From the NCBI RefSeq assembly GCF_005886875.1, contig NZ_PNBY01000046.1, positions 46,855 through 110,854 on the forward strand: 64,000 bases of DNA. Reading direction: 5' to 3'. Under the pieces are notes generated by a model. That model worked only from the letters and a program-made list of their open reading frames with translations, ran no database searches and had not been told where the DNA came from. A program made the position numbers and the translations under genes. This DNA comes from Pseudoalteromonas aurantia (GTDB lineage: Bacteria > Pseudomonadota > Gammaproteobacteria > Enterobacterales > Alteromonadaceae). Below, one piece after another: positions 53,833 through 62,585 of the stretch; within the stretch, counting starts at the first letter, position 1; each line of letters starts with the position of its first letter.

Positions 53833-54205
53833 TTACTGTAAAGCCCTGATTGATAGGTTTTGACCATGAGTCAGGCTCTCTTTCAGGTACAAGAATGTGT
53901 CGTGACCTTTTCCTTCAATATATATCTTTTTAGGGCGACGGCTTTTTTCTTCAAACTCTCTCATTAGAGTCATTAAATAGGGAGTCATATCTCCAAATTG
54001 AGCACGCCATTGATAAAAAATAGCGCTACTCATTCCACGCTTCCGACACAGCTCTGGAGCAGCCCCCGTTTTCGGCTTATTTTATAATAGCCATATTTGT
54101 TTCTCTGAATATTTTGACTTTTTCATGGGGGATCTCCTCCTGCGTTTAGTGTACGAGAAAATTCTATTTCTAACCTCAGTTATTTTTCGGGGGGATCACC
54201 TTGTA
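53833..54205 (-). pseudogene. IS3-family orfA remnant
   Basis: Beginning at an ATG near 54127, the minus strand reads KKSKYSEKQI, then a stop, then ELCRKRGMSSAIFYQWRAQFGDM, the helix-turn-helix pattern of IS3-family OrfA, ending in unrelated sequence at 53833. GATCCCCCC-type bases at about 54190-54200 resemble an IS3 end. It is broken by a stop and lacks OrfB. The rest of 53513-54305 shows no intact gene. Confidence 0.7.
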
Positions 54206-54305
54206 ATGGGCTGTAATAGCGTTTTTTTCTCCTGTAATTCATATTTACGAACGTATTTTTAAGCGGTTACGCACGTAAATTTTTATTAAAACAGGGAGCA
54301 AGTCC

Positions 54306-56249
54306 ATGTCTCAATACAATAGTAGAGCCGATTTTTTAAAAGACAATCCACAAGCGAGCGCTTTTGCTGCGTTGGCAAATGCAACTCAGCAGCAAAATGC
54401 AGTGACTGATGATTCATTAAAACATCTAAAGAAAGGGCAGCTAGATGGTAAAAAAGTCATCGTAATAGGGTCAGGTGTTGGGGGATTAACCACTGCCTAT
54501 GAAATTTTAAATCAACAGCAAAGTTCTCCCGAAGAAAAGCGCGTAAAAGTCACTGTGCTAGAGGCTCAAAACCGCACAGGCGGGCGCTGCTTGAGTTTGC
54601 GTACGGGAGACACTCTTATAGAAGATTGTGATAGTGAGTTATTCAATTCAAGCCCTAGTCAACCGCAAATAGTCAGGTTTAAACACCCGCAAGGCGACAG
54701 TGAACCTTATCTAAATGCTGGGCCCGGCCGTATACCTAGTAGTCACAAAAGACTACTTTCTTACTTAAAGCAATTTTCTGTTGATATAGAAGTGTATGTA
54801 ATGAACAGCGGTTCAAACTTGGTTCAAAAGCAAGATGCATTTAACGGGTTACCCGTTGTTTATCGACGTTTAGATCATAATACGAGAGGTTGGTTAGCAC
54901 AGATGGTGTATGACCAAGCAGAATTACTATTGAAAAATATGAATGTTGAGGGTGCAAAGCTCACTGAGCGCGTTGAAGAATTACAGAGTTTAATGACCAG
55001 CTTTGGGGAGTTAGACGTAAATGGGAAATATCATGTTAGTTCTGGAGATGAAGGGTTTGAAAACGGAGTTACTCGGGCGGGTTATACTGAACTGCCAGGC
55101 GTCGCGCCGGGTGTTATTGCTGAGGCGTTAAGCTTTGAGAGTCTATTGGAGTCTAAGTTTTGGAAAAACACCAAATTTTTTCAGCCAAACGATTTTTTGT
55201 GGCAACCGACATTATTTCAACCCGTGGGCGGTATGGATAAAGTACAACATGCTTTCGCGCAACAGGTCGCGTCACTAGGTGGAGATATCTTACTGAATAG
55301 TCCAGTGAAACATATCAATTGGGATGAGCAAGCAAAGCAGTTTGTTGTTCTGGTGCAGACAATGGGCTCAGCGAAACTCACGGAGTACCGAGCCGATTAT
55401 TGTATTAGCAATTTAGCAATGCCATTCTTAAGTGACATTCTGTCAGACAATCTACAAAATACCGATAAAGAAACGGGATTTGAACCTGAGTTTAAAAATG
55501 CGCTGCATGCTGTTTACACTGCACAATTTTCTCCTGAAAAAGCGCCAGGATATATAGCAAGAAACGATGGGTACATCCCTCGCTTTTTAGCGTGCACAGC
55601 CAAAGTTGGTTGGCAAGCTGAACGTGCATTATGGCAGGGCAGTGTTATTGATAGCGGCCATAGCTCACATCCAACAGGGGCAAAAAATGGCGTGCCCACC
55701 TCTGAAATTGGCGTAGTGCCCATATTTGGCGGTATTTCGTGGACAGATAGTGACATTCAACAAATCTGGTACCCGTCAACGGCTTATCAAGATCAAAAAG
55801 GTGTATTAACGGGAGCTTATAATTTCGACAAAGTTGCTCATGATTGGGGGAAGTTGTCGGTTGATGAGCGATTAGAAAAGGCGAGAGATGATGCCCGTAA
55901 ATTTAGCCAACCTTTTGCCGCAGGCCTGCAAGATGGGGTGGCAATTGCTTGGCAAAATATGCCTTATATAAAAGGTGGCTGGGCTTATTGGCAAGCGGTT
56001 GGTGATGCAAAATATGCGACCAAGCAGTTTAATGCTATCGCCCAAGGTTCAGTTGTGCACAATTCAGATGGCTCAAAAACTGATCCTTGCTTTTTTGTCG
56101 TTGGCGACCAATTGTCATCATTACCGGGTTGGCAAGAAGGGGCGATTGCTGCTGCGTTACATGCAGTAAGTAGAATAGCAGATCCAAATCAACCAATTGT
56201 ACATTTAGCTAATTTACCTGATACACGATTGATGGTCGAAGGCATATAA
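54306..56249 (+). CDS. Flavin amine oxidase (L-amino-acid oxidase type)
   Basis: A 647-residue flavoprotein of the monoamine oxidase/L-amino-acid oxidase family. The FAD-binding motif VIVIGSGVGGLTTAYEIL is at about residues 51-68, followed by VLEAQNRTGGRC, and NAGPGRIPSSHKRLL. The substrate side includes GGMDKVQHAFAQQV. The C-terminal flavin segment is FFVVGDQLSSLPGWQEGAIAAALHAV. It oxidises an amine or amino acid with release of ammonia and hydrogen peroxide. GGGAG lies 7 nt upstream of the ATG. No signal peptide is clear. The lodA/lodB pair follows 346 nt downstream on the same strand. Confidence 0.85.
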   Translation: MSQYNSRADFLKDNPQASAFAALANATQQQNAVTDDSLKHLKKGQLDGKKVIVIGSGVGGLTTAYEILNQQQSSPEEKRVKVTVLEAQNRTGGRCLSLRTGDTLIEDCDSELFNSSPSQPQIVRFKHPQGDSEPYLNAGPGRIPSSHKRLLSYLKQFSVDIEVYVMNSGSNLVQKQDAFNGLPVVYRRLDHNTRGWLAQMVYDQAELLLKNMNVEGAKLTERVEELQSLMTSFGELDVNGKYHVSSGDEGFENGVTRAGYTELPGVAPGVIAEALSFESLLESKFWKNTKFFQPNDFLWQPTLFQPVGGMDKVQHAFAQQVASLGGDILLNSPVKHINWDEQAKQFVVLVQTMGSAKLTEYRADYCISNLAMPFLSDILSDNLQNTDKETGFEPEFKNALHAVYTAQFSPEKAPGYIARNDGYIPRFLACTAKVGWQAERALWQGSVIDSGHSSHPTGAKNGVPTSEIGVVPIFGGISWTDSDIQQIWYPSTAYQDQKGVLTGAYNFDKVAHDWGKLSVDERLEKARDDARKFSQPFAAGLQDGVAIAWQNMPYIKGGWAYWQAVGDAKYATKQFNAIAQGSVVHNSDGSKTDPCFFVVGDQLSSLPGWQEGAIAAALHAVSRIADPNQPIVHLANLPDTRLMVEGI

Positions 56250-56266
56250 CGGAAATTGGACCTTAT

Positions 56267-56304
56267 CAACACTCCGAGTAGTTTACTTATTGAGCTGAGT
56301 GTTG
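56267..56304 (+). terminator. Inverted repeat after the amine oxidase gene
   Basis: CAACACTC (56267-56274) pairs with GAGTGTTG (56297-56304) across a 22-nt loop, 17 nt after the stop codon. A short U-rich stretch follows. Weak terminator candidate. The remainder up to 56595 is AT-rich and presumably holds the lodA promoter. Confidence 0.35.
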
Positions 56305-56595
56305 GTTATTGAGAAACCATTTTGTGGCAGATTGAACTCTGCCTTTCCTCAATTTTTCTTCTATTGATATAAAGCTATTTATGTAACGCAACGACCTTTC
56401 AAGCTTGTTCAGTTTAAGCTGGCGCAATTTAGGTGGGAGTTAAATGAAGTTAACAATGTAATGCATTGTAATGTTATTTAAAAATTCACAGTGTTAGATT
56501 TATTGCTAAATAGAAGTTAATTTTGTTCACCTTGGTTGTTATGTACATGACAAAAATATGAATCTGACTGCAACCACAAATAAGGCGTTAATTTT

Positions 56596-58632
56596 ATGGA
56601 ACTTACAATACATCCCTCAGTTGGGGTATCTCGCTTAGGCAATAGCCCTGAGTCTTTTTGTCTTTCACCTGAGAGGATTGGCCAACTTCCTTATGAAGCA
56701 GATGCTAACGGTAATAAGCTTGGGCCTATCGTCGAATTTAAAGATGAAAAAGGTCAAATTAAACGTCAGGGTCAAGTCTTTAAGCTGTACCAGAAAGATG
56801 GCACTGAATTAACACTTAACACGCCTAATGTGAAAGCTATCAATTGGACTGTACATCTGGCCAATAAAAAAGCAGCTTGGTATCAGTATAGTGAGCTTGA
56901 AGGTAACTTATTATATGGCGAAAACAATAGCTACGTTAATCGTGAAACACCATTACGAAATGCAGATAAAACATCCAATGAAGCGCGGCAAAAACTCATT
57001 GTTGATCCGGGTCCGCGCGAGATCAGCGGCGCAAGTTGCTCAGTAGGTTTCGATCAAGGTACAGAGCCAGTGCCTGCTGATTACCCCGTATCTTACCCTA
57101 ATTCTGATGTCGAATATGGTACTGCTGTATTAACACTAGGAGATCTAAAAACGGACAATGAGGGTCGCTTGATTGTGCTTGGTGGCTATGGCCATGCTGG
57201 TGGTGATAAACCTTTGGTGAGTTATGGTGGTTCCGATACTTGGCATGATGACATTGCCGATGGGCCGGTTTATTGTACGGTTGAATTTGAAGATGGTAGC
57301 GAACCAATTTCATTACAAGCTTGGGTTGTGGTTGGCTCGCCGGACTTTGCTCCGGAAATTGTCAATATTTCAAACCTGAGTGATAGTATGTTTGATGTGG
57401 CAGTAAGAGATTTTAATCTAATACCTGATATGTGTCTTGATGGGGTTTATAACGATACTTATATTGCTAACTACCAGCGAGATATTTTACCTATCGTAAA
57501 GCGCTTTAGCCGTTATCAATGGGTTGCTAACGTTCAGTCTATGGCCGCATTTAGTGCTGATTCATTTGATTATACAGATAGTAGTGAAGAAAATCGGGCT
57601 AATCGTGAAAACTATTTTTCTTATTTCAGAGAGCCTGACGATAAGTCTAACCTGTCGCCTAATCAACCTCAGCAGGTATTATTTAAAAATGACTTCCCAA
57701 TGATGCCGTTGAACTCTGGCAGTAACTCGGTGAGTAATCAAACTATTGAAAAGTTTGATGCGCTGAGTCAAACCCAAAAATTTTTGCTAGGCCAATGGGC
57801 TAGGGGCTGTTTTGAAGCAACGGAAAACTTTAAACCTCACCCAGTTGATCCGCTTGATCAGGGAAGTGTTGGTAACTGTGTTGGGTTGCCAATGTGTCCA
57901 GGTATTGAGGTTACTTGGAGTCTTCAAAACCCGAAGGTTTATACATCACCTTATATAATCAGTGACTACAAAGGTAAAAATGGTTACAACAAAACGGGTT
58001 TATCACCTTCTCGTGATGAATGTGAAGGGGGTGGATGTGAGCCGGGTGATTTAACCAAACGTATGGCGTGTCCGTGGCAGGCTGATTTTTTTCAGTGTAC
58101 GATTCAAAATATAAACTTCACTAATCCAGCAAAAAATAAAATCAGTGATCAACCTTTACCACCGACTTATTATTCGTACTGGTGGCCACCTCAAAGTCCT
58201 TGGGATGTGCTGACAGGCGAAACAACGGAGATTGGGCAGGCTGAATCCCATTTACCCGCAGGTGAGCAGGTTAATTATCAAAGGGGGATCAACAGCTTTG
58301 TCCAAATGGTGGAGCATTGGTCAGCTTTAGCGTTTATTCGAGATAAAAATGCGCAAGATCCCGATTACCCTTATTTTACCGAAACGGAACGCAATCACGC
58401 TTTGTTTTCGTATAAGGAAATATCTACTGGCCAAATTACTGGTAACCCGGAAGATGATGGTACTAGTATTCCTGTCTTCTATATTGAGTCAAAGCGTTGC
58501 CCAACGGTTAAAGCTCGGGGAAAACGCGCTAAATTAATGGTCGAGGCCCTTGAGGCTAGAGCCTTTAAACCTATCCAAGTAGCGTATAACCATTCGCAAA
58601 CACCGCGATCTGGTCGCCGAGTTAGGAGATAG
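56596..58632 (+). CDS. lodA: LodA-like quinoprotein amino acid oxidase
   Basis: A 678-residue member of the LodA family (L-lysine 6-oxidase/AlpP of marine bacteria, about 700-730 residues), which carries a cysteine tryptophylquinone cofactor. The likely cofactor cysteine is Cys434 (GNCVGLPMCPGIEV) and the tryptophan Trp494 (CPWQADF), 60 residues apart; they are 65 apart in LodA. The N-terminal IHPSVGVSRLGNSP and YYSYWWPPQSPWDVLTG are family hallmarks. Products are an aldehyde or keto acid, ammonia and hydrogen peroxide. Substrate, lysine, glycine or other, cannot be told. The tail is Arg-rich (SGRRVRR). The lodB-like gene follows after 6 nt. Confidence 0.88.
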   Translation: MELTIHPSVGVSRLGNSPESFCLSPERIGQLPYEADANGNKLGPIVEFKDEKGQIKRQGQVFKLYQKDGTELTLNTPNVKAINWTVHLANKKAAWYQYSELEGNLLYGENNSYVNRETPLRNADKTSNEARQKLIVDPGPREISGASCSVGFDQGTEPVPADYPVSYPNSDVEYGTAVLTLGDLKTDNEGRLIVLGGYGHAGGDKPLVSYGGSDTWHDDIADGPVYCTVEFEDGSEPISLQAWVVVGSPDFAPEIVNISNLSDSMFDVAVRDFNLIPDMCLDGVYNDTYIANYQRDILPIVKRFSRYQWVANVQSMAAFSADSFDYTDSSEENRANRENYFSYFREPDDKSNLSPNQPQQVLFKNDFPMMPLNSGSNSVSNQTIEKFDALSQTQKFLLGQWARGCFEATENFKPHPVDPLDQGSVGNCVGLPMCPGIEVTWSLQNPKVYTSPYIISDYKGKNGYNKTGLSPSRDECEGGGCEPGDLTKRMACPWQADFFQCTIQNINFTNPAKNKISDQPLPPTYYSYWWPPQSPWDVLTGETTEIGQAESHLPAGEQVNYQRGINSFVQMVEHWSALAFIRDKNAQDPDYPYFTETERNHALFSYKEISTGQITGNPEDDGTSIPVFYIESKRCPTVKARGKRAKLMVEALEARAFKPIQVAYNHSQTPRSGRRVRR

Positions 58633-58638
58633 TAAACG

Positions 58639-59799
58639 ATGGTTTCATCAATAATTGATACTGATGTGGCCATATTTGGCGCAGGCCCAGCCGGGGCCTG
58701 CGCCGCTTTGAGCCTGCTGAATCATACTAATTTGGATATTACCCTGATTGAACAATCTGATCTCAATCGAGAGCGTATTGGTGAGCATGTCACTGAAAGT
58801 ATTTTTGACTTTATCGATTATTTAAAAATCAAACCAGAAAACTTTGGTTCTGACTGTTTCATTCCTACCTTTGATAGTACTTCTTATTGGGGATCGGATT
58901 TACCTGGGATGCGCAATTCAGTGTTTACTGCACAACAATCTACCTTTCAATTAAACAGGGAGCAGTTTGATTTACAGTTGCTGGAAAACATCGCCGAGCG
59001 CGGTGGCAGGGTAATGCCTCGAACTCATTGTCAGCAAATCAATCAATGGGAAGATGGCCGTTGGCAGTTGAAACTATCTCATCCAGTACATGGAGCGTTT
59101 ATCCTATGCGCTCGTTTTATTGTTGATGCAAGTGGACGTAACGCTAATATCAGTCGTCAGCTCGGGCTTACGGGCAAGAAAGTGGATGATTTAATGGCTG
59201 TTGGACGGTTCTTTGAATGTACCAGTGACGAACAAAAAAAGCAGGAGTATTTGATTGAAAGTACCGAGCATGGCTGGTGGTATGGCGCTCTATTGCCAAA
59301 CAATCAATATAGTATTTGCTTTTTCTCCGATGCAGATATCGTTTCCAATCTCAGATTGAATCAGCAAAGTCATTTTAATGCGCTCTTGGCTCAAACCAAG
59401 CATATAAAAAAGTTAGTAAAGGAGACAAAAGTAACCACGCCACACCCATGGGTACGTCAGGCTTATAGCCAGAGCAATGTATTTGAAAGCTTACCTAATT
59501 TTTTAGCCATTGGTGACGCTGCATGTGCTTTTGATCCAATTTCATCTTTGGGTATTGGCTTTGCTTTATCTTCGGGCTGTCATGCTGCCAATTTGATTGC
59601 TGCTAATTTAACAGATACTGACAGTAATCAAGAACAACTTATTAATCAATTTCAAATGGATTTGAATAACCAATTTGACCACTACCTAACACTCAGACAG
59701 CAGTTTTATCAGCAAGAAGGTCGTTGGCAACAAGCCCCATTTTGGCAAAGAAGACATGTAAAAATAACGACTCTGCAATCTGAGGGGGTTAGCGCATAG
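58639..59799 (+). CDS. lodB: LodB-like flavoprotein (cofactor maturation)
   Basis: A 386-residue FAD-dependent protein related to tryptophan halogenases and geranylgeranyl reductases: the dinucleotide motif VAIFGAGPAGACAALSLL at the N terminus, IEQSDLNRERIGEH, FIVDASGRNANIS and AIGDAACAFDPISSLGIG. LodB-type proteins are required to form the tryptophylquinone of their partner LodA. The halogenase lysine and tryptophan motifs are not seen, so halogenation is not suggested. AGGAG is located at the 3' end of the lodA-like gene. Ended by a strong palindrome. Confidence 0.85.
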   Translation: MVSSIIDTDVAIFGAGPAGACAALSLLNHTNLDITLIEQSDLNRERIGEHVTESIFDFIDYLKIKPENFGSDCFIPTFDSTSYWGSDLPGMRNSVFTAQQSTFQLNREQFDLQLLENIAERGGRVMPRTHCQQINQWEDGRWQLKLSHPVHGAFILCARFIVDASGRNANISRQLGLTGKKVDDLMAVGRFFECTSDEQKKQEYLIESTEHGWWYGALLPNNQYSICFFSDADIVSNLRLNQQSHFNALLAQTKHIKKLVKETKVTTPHPWVRQAYSQSNVFESLPNFLAIGDAACAFDPISSLGIGFALSSGCHAANLIAANLTDTDSNQEQLINQFQMDLNNQFDHYLTLRQQFYQQEGRWQQAPFWQRRHVKITTLQSEGVSA

Positions 59800-59815
59800 T
59801 TACTTTTTATGTTTA

Positions 59816-59845
59816 GCAGGGCCTTGTTGATCAACAAGGCCCTGC
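59816..59845. terminator. 30-nt perfect palindrome downstream of lodB
   Basis: Positions 59816-59830 and 59831-59845 are exact complements (15-bp arms beginning GCAGGGCC, no spacer). It lies 17 nt after the lodB stop. Transcribed, it would make a long hairpin, so it is probably the terminator of lodAB, though the following sequence is GTTTGC rather than a U-tract. It also marks the border with the IS5 remnant. Confidence 0.6.
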
Positions 59846-60131
59846 GTTTGCATAAACAGCTATAACCCGATGATTGCAGCGAGGTATCCATCATAGTGAG
59901 CAAGGAATTTACAAACCCTTCTAAGGCCCTAAGTGGCAAATGGAATACGGCCCTTAAGGTTAAACACGTTTCAATTGCTAAATTAAAATAGTAATTTGAA
60001 CGACCACGGCCACCGTGTTTTTCGGTATTTTGCCACTTTGAGATGGCACGCTCACTTAGCCAAATATTGATGTTACTGCGTTGAACTAAAGCACGGTTGT
60101 ACTGTGACCAATTCCTAATTTTATTCTTCAT
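59846..60131 (-). pseudogene. IS5-type transposase remnant (copy 2, inverted)
   Basis: From the ATG at 60131 the minus strand encodes the N-terminal part of an IS5-family transposase (IRNWSQYNRALVQRSN, IWLSERAISKWQ, FNLAIETCLTLRAVFH, LLTMMDTSLQSSGYSCLCKR). It stops at the palindrome after lodB; the catalytic domain is lost. It is better preserved than copy 1 at 52400 and is inverted relative to it. Confidence 0.8.
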
Positions 60132-60210
60132 TTCGCATCATGGGTTAAGGCATTTAATGATCTGATCGCACCGAATCATAGAAGTTCAATTATCTAGGAA
60201 ACAACGCCAC

Positions 60211-60250
60211 TTGCCTGATAAAGTGACTGGGTTAGTGAGTTTTATGAAAG
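60211..60250 (+). repeat. 40-bp exact copy of part of the SnoaL-like pseudogene
   Basis: These 40 bases are identical to 62822-62861, in the same orientation, and translate to LPDKVTGLVSFMK in both places. Upstream (60181-60210) the protein similarity fades (QRH against NRN). An IS3 end starts directly after, at 60251. It is the torn fragment of a second SnoaL-like gene. Confidence 0.75.
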
Positions 60251-60470
60251 TGTTCTGCGCAACTAAATCAGGACACTTTTCTTAAGGAACTTTGCTCATA
60301 TTCAATTGGCGACAGAGCACCATTTGCCGTATGAAGTCGTTCTAAGTTGTAATAGCGCATATACGCTGCCACATCATCTCTCATATACTCATGTGTTGGT
60401 TGAGGAACTTTCAACAACCAATCGTGTTTTAAGCTACCGAAGAAGCGTTCAACAACCGCATTGACGCTCC
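60251..60470 (-). pseudogene. IS3-family orfB C-terminal remnant
   Basis: The minus strand from 60468 to the TGA at 60268 reads NAVVERFFGSLKHDWLL, HEYMRDDVAAYMRYYN, LERLHTANGALSPIEYEQ, the end of an IS3-type integrase domain including the catalytic Glu (VVERFF). The N-terminal two thirds are missing; the cut is next to the IS110 fragment. The other end (60251-60280) is probably the terminal repeat. Confidence 0.85.
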
Positions 60471-60480
60471 TATGTCAAGG

Positions 60481-61358
60481 TCAACTTAGTTTTGATAAAT
60501 CAAAAACAATAATAGGATACAACTCTCTTACTATGTAGCGTTTTAAACAACGCTGGATTTCTTTATTTGATTTGCCTTCTGATGAACGTTTTTCTACATA
60601 CTTCCTTGTTCTAGAATCATTACGCATTCGAATTAAAGCTACAGTCCAAAGTGCATTATTAGCATCTCTTGCACCACCTCTGTTTAACCTGTGCCGTTGC
60701 TTTTTACCTGATGATGCATCCAAGGGGCTAACACCACATAAAGCTGCAAAGGATGATTCTTTTTTTAGTCGCTCAGGGTTGTCACCAGCAGCAACAAGCA
60801 ATGTCGCTGCAACATAACTTCCTACACCATATTGCTCTAGTAATGTAGAAGCTGCTGAGCTGGTTAATGCTTTAAGTCGTTTATCAATTATTTTTAGCTC
60901 GTGTGACAGCATTTCCCATCGCTTTGCTAGCAGGTTCAGCATTGATATAAGTGTTTCTTCAAGTATGCTGTCTGAATTCATTTCTAGTGCTTTACAGGCA
61001 AGAATGCATTGGTAACTCGAAGGGACATAGCACTTTTGACGAATATGTTCTGGCGCAGTAACAAGTAAAGCTCGAATCTGGTTGATTGCTTGTGTTTTAG
61101 ACTTTACTGAGCTTTTCCTTGCTACAACCAAAAACCTCATAGCTTCAACTTTTCCATCATGATATTTGGGGATAGCAGTAGATTCATTAGCCAAGACAGA
61201 GCGAGCAGCATTTTCAGCATCAGTAGGATCGGATTTTCCTCTTAGCCTTCTAACTGCTCGATTAGGACGGTTAACTTCAAAAACTGTAATGTGTTTACCT
61301 TGCAAGAACTTACATAAGCCGGCACCATAGGTGGCTGTCCTTTCTAATCCTGTTCAGA
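60481..61358 (-). pseudogene. IS110-family transposase, 5'-truncated
   Basis: The continuous frame has TYGAGLCKFLQGKHITVFEVN, RRLRGKSDPTDAENAARSVL, and the C-terminal transposase domain (YVAATLLVAAGDNPERL, FAALCGVSPLDASSGKKQRHRLNRGG). An ATG at 61305 gives 274 residues, and similarity continues to about 61358. Intact members are about 340 residues with an N-terminal RuvC-like acidic motif, which is absent. The element is therefore a dead fragment abutting the IS3 remnant. From 61359 to 61638 no gene is seen. Confidence 0.8.
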
Positions 61359-61523
61359 ATTCCCAAAAACTCTTGGCACTAGTCGCTCTTTGATACATAT
61401 AGTATTTCTGCGGACTGTGGAGTGGGCTCGGGAATCACTCAAAGTGAAAATGGTTATTAATGTTCACACTTCAGTATAGTTTCAGTTGCTTTAATAGTTA
61501 GCACGCTTCGAAAAAATGAAGTG

Positions 61524-61585
61524 AGATCCTGAGCTAATTGACTTAGCTGATTAAGGTTGTCGCTTAGGCAATTAACACAGGATCT
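61524..61585. repeat. 8-bp inverted repeat, possible small element ends
   Basis: AGATCCTG (61524-61531) and CAGGATCT (61578-61585) face each other across 46 nt that contain further short complementary runs. It may be a mini-element, an IS end or a leader structure. Origin uncertain. Confidence 0.3.
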
Positions 61586-61638
61586 AGGATCGACTCAAAT
61601 AATATTAAGCAGATAAAGTTAAGGCTGTGAAGTTTAAA

Positions 61639-61983
61639 CTATTCACCATGTGATTCATGGAAATGCTGGCCATGTTGGTGATGCCAATGCCCATCATGGT
61701 TATATTCAACACGTCCATTTTCGACACGTTGTTTGTGATCACACTTTAAGCTATGAGCATGTTTGTGTTTCTTATGCACACTGACCAATGCTTCGTGAGT
61801 ATGACCTGCATGCATATGATGATCATGGTTATCGTGGTTATAGTCAAAGTGGTCTTTGTGCCATTCAGCTGCATGACCACACTTTGCGTTATGGTCATGC
61901 TTATGGTCATTATGTTCCTTATGCTCCCCGGCTATAACTGTGCCAGCTAAAAATAACGTTGAAAATAATAAAGCCTTTTTCAT
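61639..61983 (-). CDS. Histidine-rich periplasmic metal-binding protein
   Basis: A 114-residue protein with a signal peptide (KKALLFSTLFLAGTVIA) and a mature part in which about a quarter of residues are histidine, in HxH and HDH clusters (HKEHNDHKHDHNAKCGH, HDNHDHHMHAGHTH, HKKHKHAH), with two cysteines (KCGH, KCDHK). It probably binds zinc, copper or nickel in the periplasm. Neighbours are IS fragments on one side and an HxlR-type pseudogene on the other, so the partner transporter is not local. Confidence 0.75.
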   Translation of the reverse strand: MKKALLFSTLFLAGTVIAGEHKEHNDHKHDHNAKCGHAAEWHKDHFDYNHDNHDHHMHAGHTHEALVSVHKKHKHAHSLKCDHKQRVENGRVEYNHDGHWHHQHGQHFHESHGE

Positions 61984-62138
61984 AGTGTTTTCCTTCTTTG
62001 TTAATTAAGTATCACTATATCTTTATTTAAATATAGAAAAAGTCAATAAAAGCATTATGTTATAACGTTTTAATCCTTGTGCGGTTATTATAAATATTGT
62101 TCAATAGCACCTGTATCATGGATGCTAACCATCTCTCT

Positions 62139-62563
62139 CAACGGTTAATTACCGTTAAGTTATTTCTTGTGTTTGTCATATGTTTTTCTAGCGCGTTCGA
62201 ACGTGGATTGATGCTTATCAGCCCAAAGAACCAGCTCATATGAAGGCTTTACAATACCTTTTCCCAGTTTTTTAAAACATATTCAACCCGAACAGGTACT
62301 TCAGGGTAAACGGTTCTGCTAATGTAACCCTCTCGTTCTAAGTCTATTAGGGTTTGGGTGAACATACGTTGAGAGATCCCTTTTACTCTAAATTTCAGCG
62401 TATTAAATCGTTCTGAGTCATCAACAAGTGTAAATAGAATTAACAGCGTCCACATATCACCGATTTGTGCAACCACGTTGCGCACAGGGCAATCCTCATT
62501 ATTGTGAAAAACACGCTTACCTGAATTCCTATTTTGACTCTCATTTTGCACCTTGATTACCAA
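62139..62563 (-). pseudogene. HxlR-family regulator with a C-terminal frameshift
   Basis: The frame from 62563 encodes a winged helix typical of HxlR (CPVRNVVAQIGDMWTLLILF, FNTLKFRVKGISQRMFTQTLIDLEREGYI, PVRVEYVL) but ends early at 62249. Shifting frame at a run of six T (62268-62273; six A on the coding strand) restores LGKGIVKPSYELVLWADKHQ and RARKTYDKHKK, the expected C-terminal helix, until TGA at 62139-62141. It is a one-base slip or a read error. It is divergent from the SnoaL-like gene, a common regulator-target layout. Confidence 0.7.
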
Positions 62564-62585
62564 AAGGCAGCCATTGTAGTTACCT

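Noticed and set aside
58639..59799. LodB-like protein as a tryptophan halogenase
   Set aside because: The FAD motif is shared, but the halogenase-specific WxWxIP-type motif is not visible and the LodA partner is adjacent.
62040..62075. Zur box upstream of the histidine-rich gene
   Set aside because: TGTTATAA matches one half of the known palindrome, but the second half is not preserved.
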